Positions 13,300-20,559 of a stretch of 45,591 nt of DNA are shown here, piece by piece. The notes below the pieces were generated by a model. It did not search any database. It was not told the DNA's origin and worked only from the letters and a program-made list of their open reading frames with translations. How positions within the stretch are numbered: position 1 is the first letter of the stretch; each line of letters begins with the position of its first letter. The stretch is from a virus. Both the position numbers and the translations under genes were made by a program. The stretch spans positions 1 to 45,591 of IMG/VR virus record IMGVR_UViG_3300048768_000033; one strand, written 5' to 3'.

Positions 13300-14383
13300 G
13301 CCGAACCCTCCCTAATTCCGGTATTTGCTTTTCAAGCGATTCGAGATTGGCAATCGCTTTTTCCCAAGATATTTTTTTTGTAGAAAGAGTATCGGCTTCC
13401 GGTGTTTCCTTGAGCCATTTGGTCATGCCTGATACAAGATTAGTCCACAATGTTTTTCCGTCGGGGCCAATGCCTGACGGGATAAAGTTGGTCTCAATGT
13501 ATTTTTCGAAAACGTAAATAAGACGTTCCACCGGAGGAAGCGATTTAATATCAAGTTCCTCGTTCGCCGGAGAAATATCAAATGATCCCACACTTCCCGC
13601 GCTTTCGGTTGGTGTGATATCGATTATTTTATTTTCGATTCGTTCTTGTTCGACTGGTTGGTGTAATACCCCTCTCGATAGTGCGCTCAATCGTGCCGCG
13701 GTTTCCGCTTTCAGCACCGCCCTTGACCGGCGAACTTTCGCGAAAAACATCCGGCCTTCTTTTAATTCTTCTTGCTTGTATCCGGTCGGCATGTATGCAA
13801 GCTCGCGGATTGTTTTAACGAAAGCTTTCGTTTCCGCTTTTGCGTGTGCAAATTTTAGTTCCTTATCGAGACATAACCTGCGCGATTCTGGAGTGGAATA
13901 TTTTTTGGGGTCTTCGCCCCACATGATGACGCATCGTTCCCAGGCATTGTATTCACTCGTGCATGTCGATGATTTTCTCATCGTTCCGTCCTCGGTCAAT
14001 CGCTCGCTTACTTTAGTTACGCGTCGCCCGACTATCATCTTTCGAAAAGTCGGTTCCTCTATAAGCGATTTTATGAGCATAGGATTAATATCTATCTCCT
14101 CGATTATAGCCTCGCTCATGGGTACACCAACGCCGGAAATTCCGCAAGCGTCCGCAATCTCGTACATAAGATTGGGCTGCGGCATGTATGACCCTCCTCC
14201 GACCGGAGAAAAAGATTCTGCGAGTTTGAGCGGATTGAAAAGCACTTCTGACACAACCACGTCGTATTCGTCGGGAAGTTCGTTGATTGCGTCGAAATTG
14301 ATATACACGTTTTTATCCTCCGGGTTACGTTTTGACAGTCTGTTTTTTTGTTCTTCGTTTCCGTACAAGATGTTCTTGCTCAT
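13286..14383 (-). CDS. Putative single-strand annealing recombination protein
   Basis: The 365-residue product follows a GGTGGGGG site. A central region (about 80-230) has the helix-rich pattern AHAKAETKAFVKTIRELA then MPTGYKQEELKEGRMFFAKV, resembling the part of phage annealing proteins in which conserved A-x-T-x-A and R-x-x-x-G/P positions occur. The C-terminus is a separate helical tail. It stands directly before the SbcD-SbcC gene with two small genes between, which fits a nuclease plus annealing pair. Assignment is by context and weak pattern; another ssDNA-binding function is possible. Confidence 0.45.
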   Translation of the reverse strand: MSKNILYGNEEQKNRLSKRNPEDKNVYINFDAINELPDEYDVVVSEVLFNPLKLAESFSPVGGGSYMPQPNLMYEIADACGISGVGVPMSEAIIEEIDINPMLIKSLIEEPTFRKMIVGRRVTKVSERLTEDGTMRKSSTCTSEYNAWERCVIMWGEDPKKYSTPESRRLCLDKELKFAHAKAETKAFVKTIRELAYMPTGYKQEELKEGRMFFAKVRRSRAVLKAETAARLSALSRGVLHQPVEQERIENKIIDITPTESAGSVGSFDISPANEELDIKSLPPVERLIYVFEKYIETNFIPSGIGPDGKTLWTNLVSGMTKWLKETPEADTLSTKKISWEKAIANLESLEKQIPELGRVRHDLY

Positions 14384-14610
14384 GCCCCCACCTTATTGTA
14401 CCCTTTCTCGACCCTGAACGCTTCAAGCGATTCGTGAGCCACTCTCAGGTTCGCCATTGCCGTTTCGATTGTTTCCGCTTCGCTCGTTATGTCCGGCTTG
14501 AAGTCGCCCTTCGCTCCGACCGTGTAATTGATGCGTATTCTTGTCAATTCCGGCTGCTGTGTTTCCTCGATGACGTTTCCGTCTCTCTTTACGATTTTAA
14601 CTGTATTCAT
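14380..14610 (-). CDS. Small hypothetical protein (76 aa)
   Basis: The product is the first gene after the promoter at 14632-14660 and has an AAGGAG site. It begins with a beta-rich half (VKIVKRDGNVIEETQQPELT) and ends with a helix. No family recognised. It overlaps the next gene by ATGA. Confidence 0.6.
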   Translation of the reverse strand: MNTVKIVKRDGNVIEETQQPELTRIRINYTVGAKGDFKPDITSEAETIETAMANLRVAHESLEAFRVEKGYNKVGA

Positions 14611-14631
14611 GTGTTCTCTCCTTCTTTCTTT

Positions 14632-14660
14632 AATCTACGATATTTATCATTATTTGTCAA
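14632..14660 (-). promoter_or_regulatory. Sigma-70-like promoter for the recombination block
   Basis: TTGACA (14660-14655), 17 bases, TAGATT (14637-14632) on the minus strand, 22 bases before the ATG of 14380-14610. The -35 continues as AATAAT. It overlaps the last codons of the BRO-like gene. Confidence 0.7.
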
Positions 14661-15294
14661 GCGAATTGTTTTTTCTCGGTTTAACAATCTCTGCTATTTG
14701 GTTACCCGTTTCTACAAGACTGTCTTTGCATTCGTAATATCCATTAACGTCCATATTGTCGAAAAGTTTAAGACTTTCCATCGATTCGAGGGCGGCTAAT
14801 CTTAAAATCTCGTGCCTTGTCATTTCCGGCTTTTTCTTATCGATGCCAAGTACTTTATATTCCTGCAAGGTCAACTGGATAAATTCGTGAGGCTTTGTTA
14901 TCCCGTGTTCCTGCCAGTCGCTTGTAAGATTGTTTCTGTTTTTAGTTGATATCGCTTTTACTTTTTCAGGAATAGAATATTTCCCGGTTTTACGAATAGA
15001 AGGGATTACTTCTTCAAAAACCCATTCTTTGAATTTACATGCTTCCGGTTTCCGCGATTTAAAAATCAACTCATACAATCCGAATTCGCTTATTATTATA
15101 ATTTCATTGTTACGGCCTAATCTATCGACTACATACGTAGTGCGTAGGTAGTCTTTTTTTATAGTTGATGTGTAATGCGAAGGATTTGTTAACTCTAAAT
15201 GTTTACAAATATCAGTAATAGAAAAATAGGGTTCTCCATTTTTTATAAATATTCTTATTTTATCTTTATTAAAAATCTTTGTCAGTTCTTTCAT
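14650..15294 (-). CDS. BRO-N antirepressor-like protein
   Basis: The 214-residue product has a BRO-N domain in its first 110 residues: EPYFSITDICKHLELTN, then SEFGLYELIFKSRKPEACKF and a W-x-x-E-x-x-x-x-I-R-x-T-G-K-Y ending. These positions are typical of phage antirepressors. The C-terminal half is a different helical domain. Start at ATG 15294 behind AGAGGTG. A second BRO protein lies at 23657-24202. Such proteins bind DNA or repressors in temperate phages; the role here is unproven. Confidence 0.8.
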   Translation of the reverse strand: MKELTKIFNKDKIRIFIKNGEPYFSITDICKHLELTNPSHYTSTIKKDYLRTTYVVDRLGRNNEIIIISEFGLYELIFKSRKPEACKFKEWVFEEVIPSIRKTGKYSIPEKVKAISTKNRNNLTSDWQEHGITKPHEFIQLTLQEYKVLGIDKKKPEMTRHEILRLAALESMESLKLFDNMDVNGYYECKDSLVETGNQIAEIVKPRKNNSLDK

Positions 15295-15312
15295 TTGCAC
15301 CTCTTAATAACA

Positions 15313-15341
15313 ACAATATACCAATTATTATCTTGTGTCAA
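15313..15341 (-). promoter_or_regulatory. Putative promoter for the BRO-like gene
   Basis: TTGACA (15341-15336) is followed after 17 bases by TATTGT, or after 15 bases by the better TATATT, on the minus strand just upstream of the BRO-like start. Confidence 0.5.
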
Positions 15342-15347
15342 GCACTG

Positions 15348-16103
15348 TTATTGTAATTCGTCCCATTCGAATAATTCAGGCTCTTTCGCCGGCTCTGGTT
15401 TCAGCTCCGCAGCGGGTTTCGGTTTACGCCGTCGCCGTTTTTTCTTGACCGGTGCGTCTTCTTCCGGCTTAGGGGCTGTTAACACTGCGAACAATTGCAA
15501 AACCAGAAACGCCAACAACCACCAAAAGCTCGACATTGTTTCCGCCGATATTCCGAACGCCGCCATTTTCCCGAACACGTCCATAGACACAACCTGATTG
15601 ACTTCGACACGCTTAATGGATGTTAGTTCTTTGAGCGATTCTTTCGCCGTCTGCAAGTCGGAGGCGATTGCTTTCCTGTCTTTCTCCATCCAGATGCTAA
15701 CCGTGGATAGTTTTTTCGTCAACGCGTCGATTTCTGATTGAGTCGTGACGATGGATTTTTGTCTTACTTGCTCGTCGAAAGATTGTTCGGATTGAGTGTC
15801 TTTCAGATTCGCGGTTTGTGTTCGAAGCATGGTCGAGGTAAACGCCCAGTTTATCGCGACGATCAAAACTACAGATAGAATCCATGAGCCGAGCCGGATC
15901 AAACGTTCCCAAGATTTCGAGCGGATGCCTGTTAAAAAAAGGTATGTGCCAAGAATAACGATAACTGCTCCTATGATTCCGAGTCCTGTCTTTTCAACCG
16001 GATTATGCCCGATGCTTATCATTGATAGCACCGTGATAGTGATGTCGGTAACGAGTAACAGGATATACGCGATCCATCGGGCAAGAGATAGAATTTGTTT
16101 CAT
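15348..16103 (-). CDS. Multi-span membrane protein with central coiled coil
   Basis: The 251-residue product has three hydrophobic spans in its first 95 residues, a charged helical region (about 100-170), a fourth span near 185-208 and a Lys/Arg- then Pro/Glu-rich cytoplasmic tail (KKKRRRRKPKP). No family recognised. An early membrane protein of this kind could mediate exclusion or anchor replication; both are inference. It overlaps the nuclease-like gene by ATGA. Confidence 0.6.
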   Translation of the reverse strand: MKQILSLARWIAYILLLVTDITITVLSMISIGHNPVEKTGLGIIGAVIVILGTYLFLTGIRSKSWERLIRLGSWILSVVLIVAINWAFTSTMLRTQTANLKDTQSEQSFDEQVRQKSIVTTQSEIDALTKKLSTVSIWMEKDRKAIASDLQTAKESLKELTSIKRVEVNQVVSMDVFGKMAAFGISAETMSSFWWLLAFLVLQLFAVLTAPKPEEDAPVKKKRRRRKPKPAAELKPEPAKEPELFEWDELQ

Positions 16104-16504
16104 AATATTTCCCTTATTTTTTTTATCTCTCCGTCAGGCATCTCTTTATATATCTCTGCTATTCCTCCCGATCCAACAACCGCTCTGAACCAATTTTTTT
16201 GCTCTGAGCTCATTGAGTCATGCACGGTTTTTTCTTCTATCGACGTGAATATGGCTGCAACTCTTCCTATCATCTCTGATGTTATAACAACGGTTGTCCA
16301 TCCGATAAAATCTCCAGAACCCTTGAACAAGCCGTAATGTATGCGTTTGGGATTGATAATAATATGTTGGCCCTGTTTGATAGGAAAAGCACCGTCTTTC
16401 TTGACATATAACTCTCGACCTCCCACCCATCCGCAGCCTATATCATTGCGGAACACGAATGGATGATCGGTAAATATTTCATTTGTAATATCGTTAATTG
16501 GCAT
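16100..16504 (-). CDS. VRR-NUC-like endonuclease (putative)
   Basis: Start at ATG 16504 (AAAGGAATAT site, TAATG overlap with the gene upstream) gives 134 residues. The order FRNDIG, GLFKGSGDFIGW, then AIFTSIEEKT and SSEQKNWFRAVVGSGG matches the VRR-NUC pattern: RN-x-x-G, G-x-x-D-x-x-G, E-x-K and Q-x-x-F/W...GG. The catalytic Asp and E-x-K are present. VRR-NUC proteins cut branched DNA and are common near phage helicases. The helicase is three genes upstream. Confidence 0.7.
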   Translation of the reverse strand: MPINDITNEIFTDHPFVFRNDIGCGWVGGRELYVKKDGAFPIKQGQHIIINPKRIHYGLFKGSGDFIGWTTVVITSEMIGRVAAIFTSIEEKTVHDSMSSEQKNWFRAVVGSGGIAEIYKEMPDGEIKKIREIL

Positions 16505-16722
16505 TATTGTATATTCCTTTCTCGTTTTAATTTTGCAATGATTTCGTCGTTCCAATCTATAAGCGGATTAATTTCTTTCGGATTCATACCGAGCGCGATA
16601 ATTATTTTATGCTCATTTTCGAGCGCGACGATCTGCAATTCCGATATTGACAATTGCCTACTCCCCAATACCTGTATTTTATTGTTTTTTCCTTCTCCAT
16701 AAAGCGTCTCATAAAATCCCAT
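16504..16722 (-). CDS. Small hypothetical protein (72 aa)
   Basis: Start at ATG 16722 chosen for AAAGGAGATTAT; upstream in-frame Met lies inside the neighbouring gene. The product includes GSRQLSISELQIVALENEHK and ends in a basic helix. No recognised domain. Confidence 0.6.
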   Translation of the reverse strand: MGFYETLYGEGKNNKIQVLGSRQLSISELQIVALENEHKIIIALGMNPKEINPLIDWNDEIIAKLKRERNIQ

Positions 16723-16861
16723 ATAATCTCCTTTCTTCCTCTGCAATTCTTCGACCAATTTCTTCCCCGCATTTTGCACATACAGAAACTGTTATTTTTA
16801 TTCCTCGATATCTCATTTCGTGATTTACCGTTTTGTCATGCTGACAGTTTTTGTTTTTCAA
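16709..16861 (-). CDS. Small zinc-ribbon protein (50 aa), TTG start
   Basis: The frame opens at TTG 16861 behind AAGGAGGTGAGT, a near-perfect site lying over the helicase stop codon. The product has C-x-x-H (CQHDKTVNH) and CAKCGEE, consistent with one zinc site, and then a charged helix. It overlaps the next gene by 14 nt. Confidence 0.65.
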   Translation of the reverse strand: MKNKNCQHDKTVNHEMRYRGIKITVSVCAKCGEEIGRRIAEEERRLYGIL

Positions 16862-16863
16862 AC

Positions 16864-18285
16864 TCACCTCCTTTTTAAAACCTTACTCCAAACAACGCGC
16901 GCGAATGTTGGAGCATATCCGTACTTTTTGGCAATATCGACCGCTTGGTCGTATGTTTTAACTCTATACATTTCATGTATAGCCAGCTTCTTATTGTTAG
17001 GCGTGATACCGATTTCTTTTTCGTGTTTTTCCAACCATTCGGGAATTGTTACTATCTCGCTGCGGACATTGATGAGTTCTCCCGGCTTATGTTCAGGTAG
17101 CGCGCGCACCGCCCTGATAGCAGTCTCGAACGCAAAGCCGCAATATGGGCAAACGGTAACAGACTTCTTAACTGGCCAATAACACCCGTCACACCGCTTG
17201 TATATCAATACCCCTTGATCAACTTTGTCATTACCATCGAGAGACCATTTTCTATCGTCATCTGGCAATCCGTGTATTTCCCAATTGCCCACACAATCCA
17301 AGAATATTGCTGTTTTTCCCTCAGAATAGCGCAATATTCTACCGTTTCTCTGCATGAATTTGGTCAAACTTGCTGTCAACTGGCAATCGAGCGAAACGAC
17401 CGCGCCCTTGATATCGATTCCTTCGCCTAATAATTCACACTGAAAAAGCAATTCTAAAAATCCTTGTTTCAATCCGTTCAACAATCTCGCAATTTTTTCT
17501 TTAGGTAATTTTGAATGGATCGCTTCCGCCTTATACCCTGCCTCTCGGAACTGCGAGGCCATGTGTTCGCAATGAACTATCGACGAACAGGAACCTATAC
17601 CCGGTTTATGGTCGGCGTATTTTTTATAATGCTCAATCTCGTCGCCGATTATTACGCGTGTGTCTACTTTTGCCACTACTTCGGACGGATTAAATTCCCC
17701 TGCTACTTTATGAATGTCTGATCGATCCACGCGCAAAGGAGCGTAATATTGAAAATCCGAAAGATAACCGCTATCGATAAGTTCTCTTATTTGCGGGCCT
17801 GTTATTAATTTTTGATACACGTTTTTTAATGGCTTGCCGTCGAGCCGCATCGGTGTAGCAGTCAGTCCAAGAAGCATGATGTCCGGCCAATTTTGGAATA
17901 ACCGCTTATATGATTCGCTCATACTGTGATGTGCCTCATCGATTATAACCATTCCCGGAATCTGCATTTTTTCAAACCGCCTAACAAGTGTCATTAGACT
18001 ACAAACCAAAACACGACAACGCAACATGGGAAAACCAGGCAAAACGTAAGAGAAAAATATCCCGGCTTCTTTCAATTCGGTTCCGAGCTGTTCGACGAGC
18101 GACGTTCTGTGAGTCACGAGATAAATTGTCTTACCAAGAGCTTTATAATAATCTACGATCATTCTGATCATTCTTGTCTTACCCGATCCAGTAGGACACT
18201 GCAAGACAATACGTCGAATGCCTGAATTAAATTCGGTTATTGTTCGATTGACAAGTTTTGTCTGGTGATTCCAGTCTTGAGACAT
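16864..18285 (-). CDS. Superfamily 2 DEAH helicase
   Basis: Start at ATG 18285, overlapping the stop of the upstream gene (TAATG), gives 473 residues. Walker A is PTGSGKT (31-37), followed by VTHRTS (Ia), IIDEAHHS (II), LTATP (III) and QRNGRILRY (VI), so both RecA-like halves are complete. A C-terminal Cys4 knuckle (CDGC and CPYCG) may bind zinc. Such helicases unwind or remodel branched DNA during phage replication or recombination. Confidence 0.9.
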   Translation of the reverse strand: MSQDWNHQTKLVNRTITEFNSGIRRIVLQCPTGSGKTRMIRMIVDYYKALGKTIYLVTHRTSLVEQLGTELKEAGIFFSYVLPGFPMLRCRVLVCSLMTLVRRFEKMQIPGMVIIDEAHHSMSESYKRLFQNWPDIMLLGLTATPMRLDGKPLKNVYQKLITGPQIRELIDSGYLSDFQYYAPLRVDRSDIHKVAGEFNPSEVVAKVDTRVIIGDEIEHYKKYADHKPGIGSCSSIVHCEHMASQFREAGYKAEAIHSKLPKEKIARLLNGLKQGFLELLFQCELLGEGIDIKGAVVSLDCQLTASLTKFMQRNGRILRYSEGKTAIFLDCVGNWEIHGLPDDDRKWSLDGNDKVDQGVLIYKRCDGCYWPVKKSVTVCPYCGFAFETAIRAVRALPEHKPGELINVRSEIVTIPEWLEKHEKEIGITPNNKKLAIHEMYRVKTYDQAVDIAKKYGYAPTFARVVWSKVLKRR

Positions 18286-18467
18286 TATTTCACCACGTCC
18301 GGCGATATGTCTTTTTCTAAAACTAAAAAATCTCCGGTTATTGCATAACAACCTAATTCAGTACGATCTGATGTGAGCGTTACAATGTCGCCTTTTTTCC
18401 ATTTGGAATAAATTCCGATAGTCTCTGGATCGATAATAAATCGTACTTTGTCGCCTTTCCTTAACAT
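18285..18467 (-). CDS. Small SH3-like protein (60 aa)
   Basis: Start at ATG 18467 behind GAGGAGG. The sequence (KGDKVRFIIDPE, WKKGDIVTLTSD, YAITGDFLVLEKD) looks like a small beta-barrel. It overlaps the frame 18461-18652 and the helicase, so it is likely coupled to both. Confidence 0.6.
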   Translation of the reverse strand: MLRKGDKVRFIIDPETIGIYSKWKKGDIVTLTSDRTELGCYAITGDFLVLEKDISPDVVK

Positions 18468-18652
18468 ATCAACGCCTCCTCTACTATTTTCGCTTTCTCG
18501 CGGGCATAGGCGATCCGGCAATCACTACATGTGATATCTTCACACTCTTTCTCATTCCCTACCGGTGGACAGCCAACAGTCACCGCCAATATCCGCAACG
18601 CCTTCTCGTCGATTTCGTGCTGCGCTCTCAGAGCGAGCCGATCCCACTCGCG
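18461..18652 (-). pseudogene. Cys-rich coding frame without a normal start
   Basis: The open frame encodes a convincing protein segment (EIDEKALRILAVTVGCPP, then CEDITCSDCRIAYA) with four or five Cys. Its stop overlaps the next ATG as in working operons. No ATG is available; only CTG 18631, TTG 18598 or an internal GTG could start it, all with poor ribosome sites. The frame is closed upstream by a stop within a hairpin. It may be a truncated gene or one with an unusual start. Confidence 0.4.
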
Positions 18653-18655
18653 TTA

Positions 18656-18684
18656 AAATAGTCCGGCCGTGGGGTTGACCGGAC
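18656..18684 (-). terminator. Hairpin, possible minus-strand terminator
   Basis: GTCCGG (18684-18679) pairs with CCGGAC (18666-18661) around a 12-base loop and is followed on the minus strand by TATTTTA. The T-run is short, so termination may be partial. Confidence 0.5.
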
Positions 18685-18931
18685 TTCGTCAATTAAAATC
18701 TGTGATCGAAGATTGGCTCCTCATGCCCTGTATTCCCTTATTATCCCGTAATTATTAAGATCATCGCCCATACAGGTGATGTTAGTCAGGATTACATATT
18801 AAGTTCTCCCGACATCAACGTGCTTCAATTCATTACTCATACAACAAATACGATTTTGGGAACCGTACCCCTCAAGTTTGTTTTGGCTGATCCTCCTCTA
18901 TGCTGAATAATAAAAAGTTAAATCATCCGAA
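18685..18931. other. Gene-poor spacer
   Basis: No supported gene in these bases. On the minus strand there are only very short frames (for example MGDDLNNYGIIREYRA), one of which seems to continue in another frame as EEPIFDHRF, as if a small gene had suffered an indel. An AGGAGGATC sequence near 18886-18896 has no usable start after it. Confidence 0.4.
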
Positions 18932-19087
18932 TCAACGATCCGGTATCTTGTCCGGCAACGCCGGGGTAAGATCGCTTTCCTTTTCAGCCTGCATAATAGC
19001 TTCTATGCAAAAGCAATTACCATACCAATCCTCGTGATGACAGAATTCTTTTACCTCCCACCTATCTTTTGATGTAAAGACTGTAAA
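18932..19087 (-). pseudogene. His/Cys-rich coding frame without a normal start
   Basis: The open frame includes KEFCHHEDWYGNCFCIEAIM followed by a charged tail. The Cys/His pattern looks like a zinc-binding or redox peptide. A GGGAGG site lies upstream but no standard start codon follows it in frame; the first ATG is internal at 18994. Either a degraded gene or an unusual start. Confidence 0.35.
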
Positions 19088-19148
19088 TCAATAAACCTAT
19101 TATTACGCACGATCCCGCAGCCCAAATTATGTCCGAAATACTTTCCAT
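19062..19148 (-). CDS. Single-span membrane micropeptide (28 aa)
   Basis: The frame opens at ATG 19148 behind AAAGGAGAGGTT and encodes a short acidic start and a hydrophobic span (IIWAAGSCVIIGLLIYSLYI) ending KR. It lies directly after the structured leader at 19170-19255, so its expression probably depends on read-through. Confidence 0.6.
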   Translation of the reverse strand: MESISDIIWAAGSCVIIGLLIYSLYIKR

Positions 19149-19169
19149 AACCTCTCCTTTGTCTCCGTT

Positions 19170-19255
19170 TAAATAAAAAAACCCTCTGGAAGCGGTCAGG
19201 CTATACCCAGAGGGTTTTTATTGCGCAACATTATTTTGTTGATTTGCCTGACCGC
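19170..19255 (-). ncRNA. Structured leader or small RNA with interlocking stems and terminator
   Basis: On the minus strand, GCGGTCAGGC (from 19255) pairs perfectly with GCCTGACCGC (ending 19192). Inside that loop lie a small hairpin (CAACA/TGTTG) and the 5' arm of a terminator, ACCCTCTGG (19215-19207). Its 3' arm CCAGAGGG (19189-19182) comes after the first stem and runs into seven T. The order a-t-a'-t' gives either a pseudoknot or a choice between stem and terminator. A promoter ends just upstream. The same plan occurs at 24221-24303. Confidence 0.6.
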
Positions 19256-19262
19256 AACTCTG

Positions 19263-19296
19263 ATTATATCTTAATCAATTTTTGATTATTTGTCAA
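19263..19296 (-). promoter_or_regulatory. Putative promoter for the structured leader
   Basis: TTGACA (19296-19291) is followed after 17 bases by TAAGAT (19273-19268); an overlapping TATAAT at 19268-19263 gives a 22-base spacing. The -35 continues as AATAATC. It overlaps the end of the methyltransferase gene, and the predicted start falls at about the first stem of the leader. Confidence 0.55.
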
Positions 19297-20053
19297 TATT
19301 CTCGAACAAATATTTATTCGAATATTTCAAAATATTCTCGTTAGCTTCTTTGTAGAAATTCTTTTTAATTTCAAACCCATATCCTTTTCGATTAAGATTG
19401 TTTGCAGCTAACAACGTTACAGCACTTCCGGCACATGGATCAATAACAACGTCATTTTCATCGGTAAATATTCGGATTAATAATTCCATCAGCAAAACCG
19501 GCTTTTGAGTAGGATGCACTTTCGGAGTGGTTTTATCTCGCGGCCAATCCATGCAATTAAAAATCATATGTCCGTCGTTATTGAATTTGGGTAATTTTTC
19601 GCGATAAAGAACAAGGGCATATTCACAATTTCCAACTATACGCATGTTTGCTTTTAAAACTTGCGCTGAAAAATCTTTTCTAAAAACAAGGTTAATATAA
19701 TTATTTAATCCGTGATTTTTTGCTTCTTGAATTAAAATAAACTGCTGTTCATAAGAACAAAAAACAATCATGCAGGCAGCATCCCCTCGCTCTTTCGGTT
19801 CCGGTTTCAACATTTTACTGCAAAAATGCAAGAATTCGGGAATCTTGAATTTCTCGTCGGTATCAAAAAAAGACGTCCCTGCGAGCTTGCTTTCACCGTT
19901 TTTATTATCACCATCAACATACCAAGACGGATTACTGCCATAAGCATTGACCCCAACATTATAAGGTATATCGGTCAAAACCAATTGAGCTTTTGGGATA
20001 TCATATCTCTTGAAATTCTGAAAATGATCGTTAAATAATTGTATTCTTTCCAC
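19286..20053 (-). CDS. DNA methyltransferase (N6-adenine or N4-cytosine type)
   Basis: The 255-residue product starts at GTG 20053 behind AAAGG. Motif IV is TDIPY, a variant of DPPY, near the N-terminus, and the SAM-binding motif I (DPCAGSAVT) lies near the C-terminus after HPTQKP, the usual beta-class order. No specificity subunit or restriction gene is near, so it is probably an orphan enzyme protecting phage DNA or marking replication. Its start overlaps the gene 20031-20210. Confidence 0.85.
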   Translation of the reverse strand: MERIQLFNDHFQNFKRYDIPKAQLVLTDIPYNVGVNAYGSNPSWYVDGDNKNGESKLAGTSFFDTDEKFKIPEFLHFCSKMLKPEPKERGDAACMIVFCSYEQQFILIQEAKNHGLNNYINLVFRKDFSAQVLKANMRIVGNCEYALVLYREKLPKFNNDGHMIFNCMDWPRDKTTPKVHPTQKPVLLMELLIRIFTDENDVVIDPCAGSAVTLLAANNLNRKGYGFEIKKNFYKEANENILKYSNKYLFENIDK

Positions 20054-20210
20054 TTGGTTTTACCTTTCCATGTATCGGACAATCTGCGCTTATCCAAAAA
20101 CATACCTCGGTTTTTTTGCCGATCCGCGTCGGGATGCCTTCTCCGTGACAATTATCCATGACAGCGCAAGTACATCCGGCTTTAATCGCTTCATCGTTTC
20201 CTGGGTTCAA
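20031..20210 (-). CDS. Small zinc-binding protein (59 aa), TTG start
   Basis: The frame opens at TTG 20210 behind AAGGAG. The sequence MNPGNDEAIKAGCTCAVMDN, followed by FWISADCPIHG, matches a small phage protein pattern with C-x-C, a middle Asn/His and a final C-x-x-H that probably binds zinc. I know the pattern but not the function. It overlaps the methyltransferase start by 23 nt. Confidence 0.7.
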   Translation of the reverse strand: MNPGNDEAIKAGCTCAVMDNCHGEGIPTRIGKKTEVCFWISADCPIHGKVKPSGKNTII

Positions 20211-20231
20211 AATTCTAACACTCCTTGCCTT

Positions 20232-20423
20232 CTACTCCTTCGTTTTCGGCACATCAAACACTGTTCTTTCGTTGAATGCTTGCCTCTGCCCTTTGTTCCA
20301 GTTTTTTATGGGTCTATAGTAGCCTACGATACGAGTATAGACCTCACATTCTGTTCCTATAACAGTTGTTAGTTTTTCTTTCTCAATTTCGATGTCAAAA
20401 TCGATGTCAAAAAGGGAACGCAT
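20232..20423 (-). CDS. Stand-alone glycyl-radical tail of class III ribonucleotide reductase (NrdD-like)
   Basis: The 63-residue product has CEVYTRIVGYYRP followed by WNKGQRQAFNER and TVFDV. This matches the extreme C-terminus of anaerobic NrdD, where R-V-x-G-Y carries the radical Gly; here it is Gly34. Only one Cys of the preceding zinc site remains, and the catalytic barrel is absent. Start follows AGGGGACAAATAG. Known precedents for free glycyl-radical domains are GrcA/YfiD and T4 Y06I for pyruvate formate-lyase. A spare part or modulator for host NrdD is inference. Confidence 0.7.
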   Translation of the reverse strand: MRSLFDIDFDIEIEKEKLTTVIGTECEVYTRIVGYYRPIKNWNKGQRQAFNERTVFDVPKTKE

Positions 20424-20546
20424 CTATTTGTCCCCTGTGTTTATGAGACCGTTTTTAATTATCGTCAAGTCTTTTATTATGGTCTCTATTTTAACGCTCA
20501 AATTAGCCAACACTATCATGTATAAACCTGTTCTATTTTGATTCAT
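20424..20546 (-). CDS. Micro-gene (40 aa)
   Basis: The frame opens at ATG 20546 behind AAGGAGGAATAATT, one of the best ribosome sites in the window, and ends in TAG directly before the NrdD-like start. The product is helical (LYMIVLANLSVKIETIIKDL). Function unknown; it may couple expression of the next gene. Confidence 0.6.
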   Translation of the reverse strand: MNQNRTGLYMIVLANLSVKIETIIKDLTIIKNGLINTGDK

Positions 20547-20559
20547 TAATTATTCCTCC

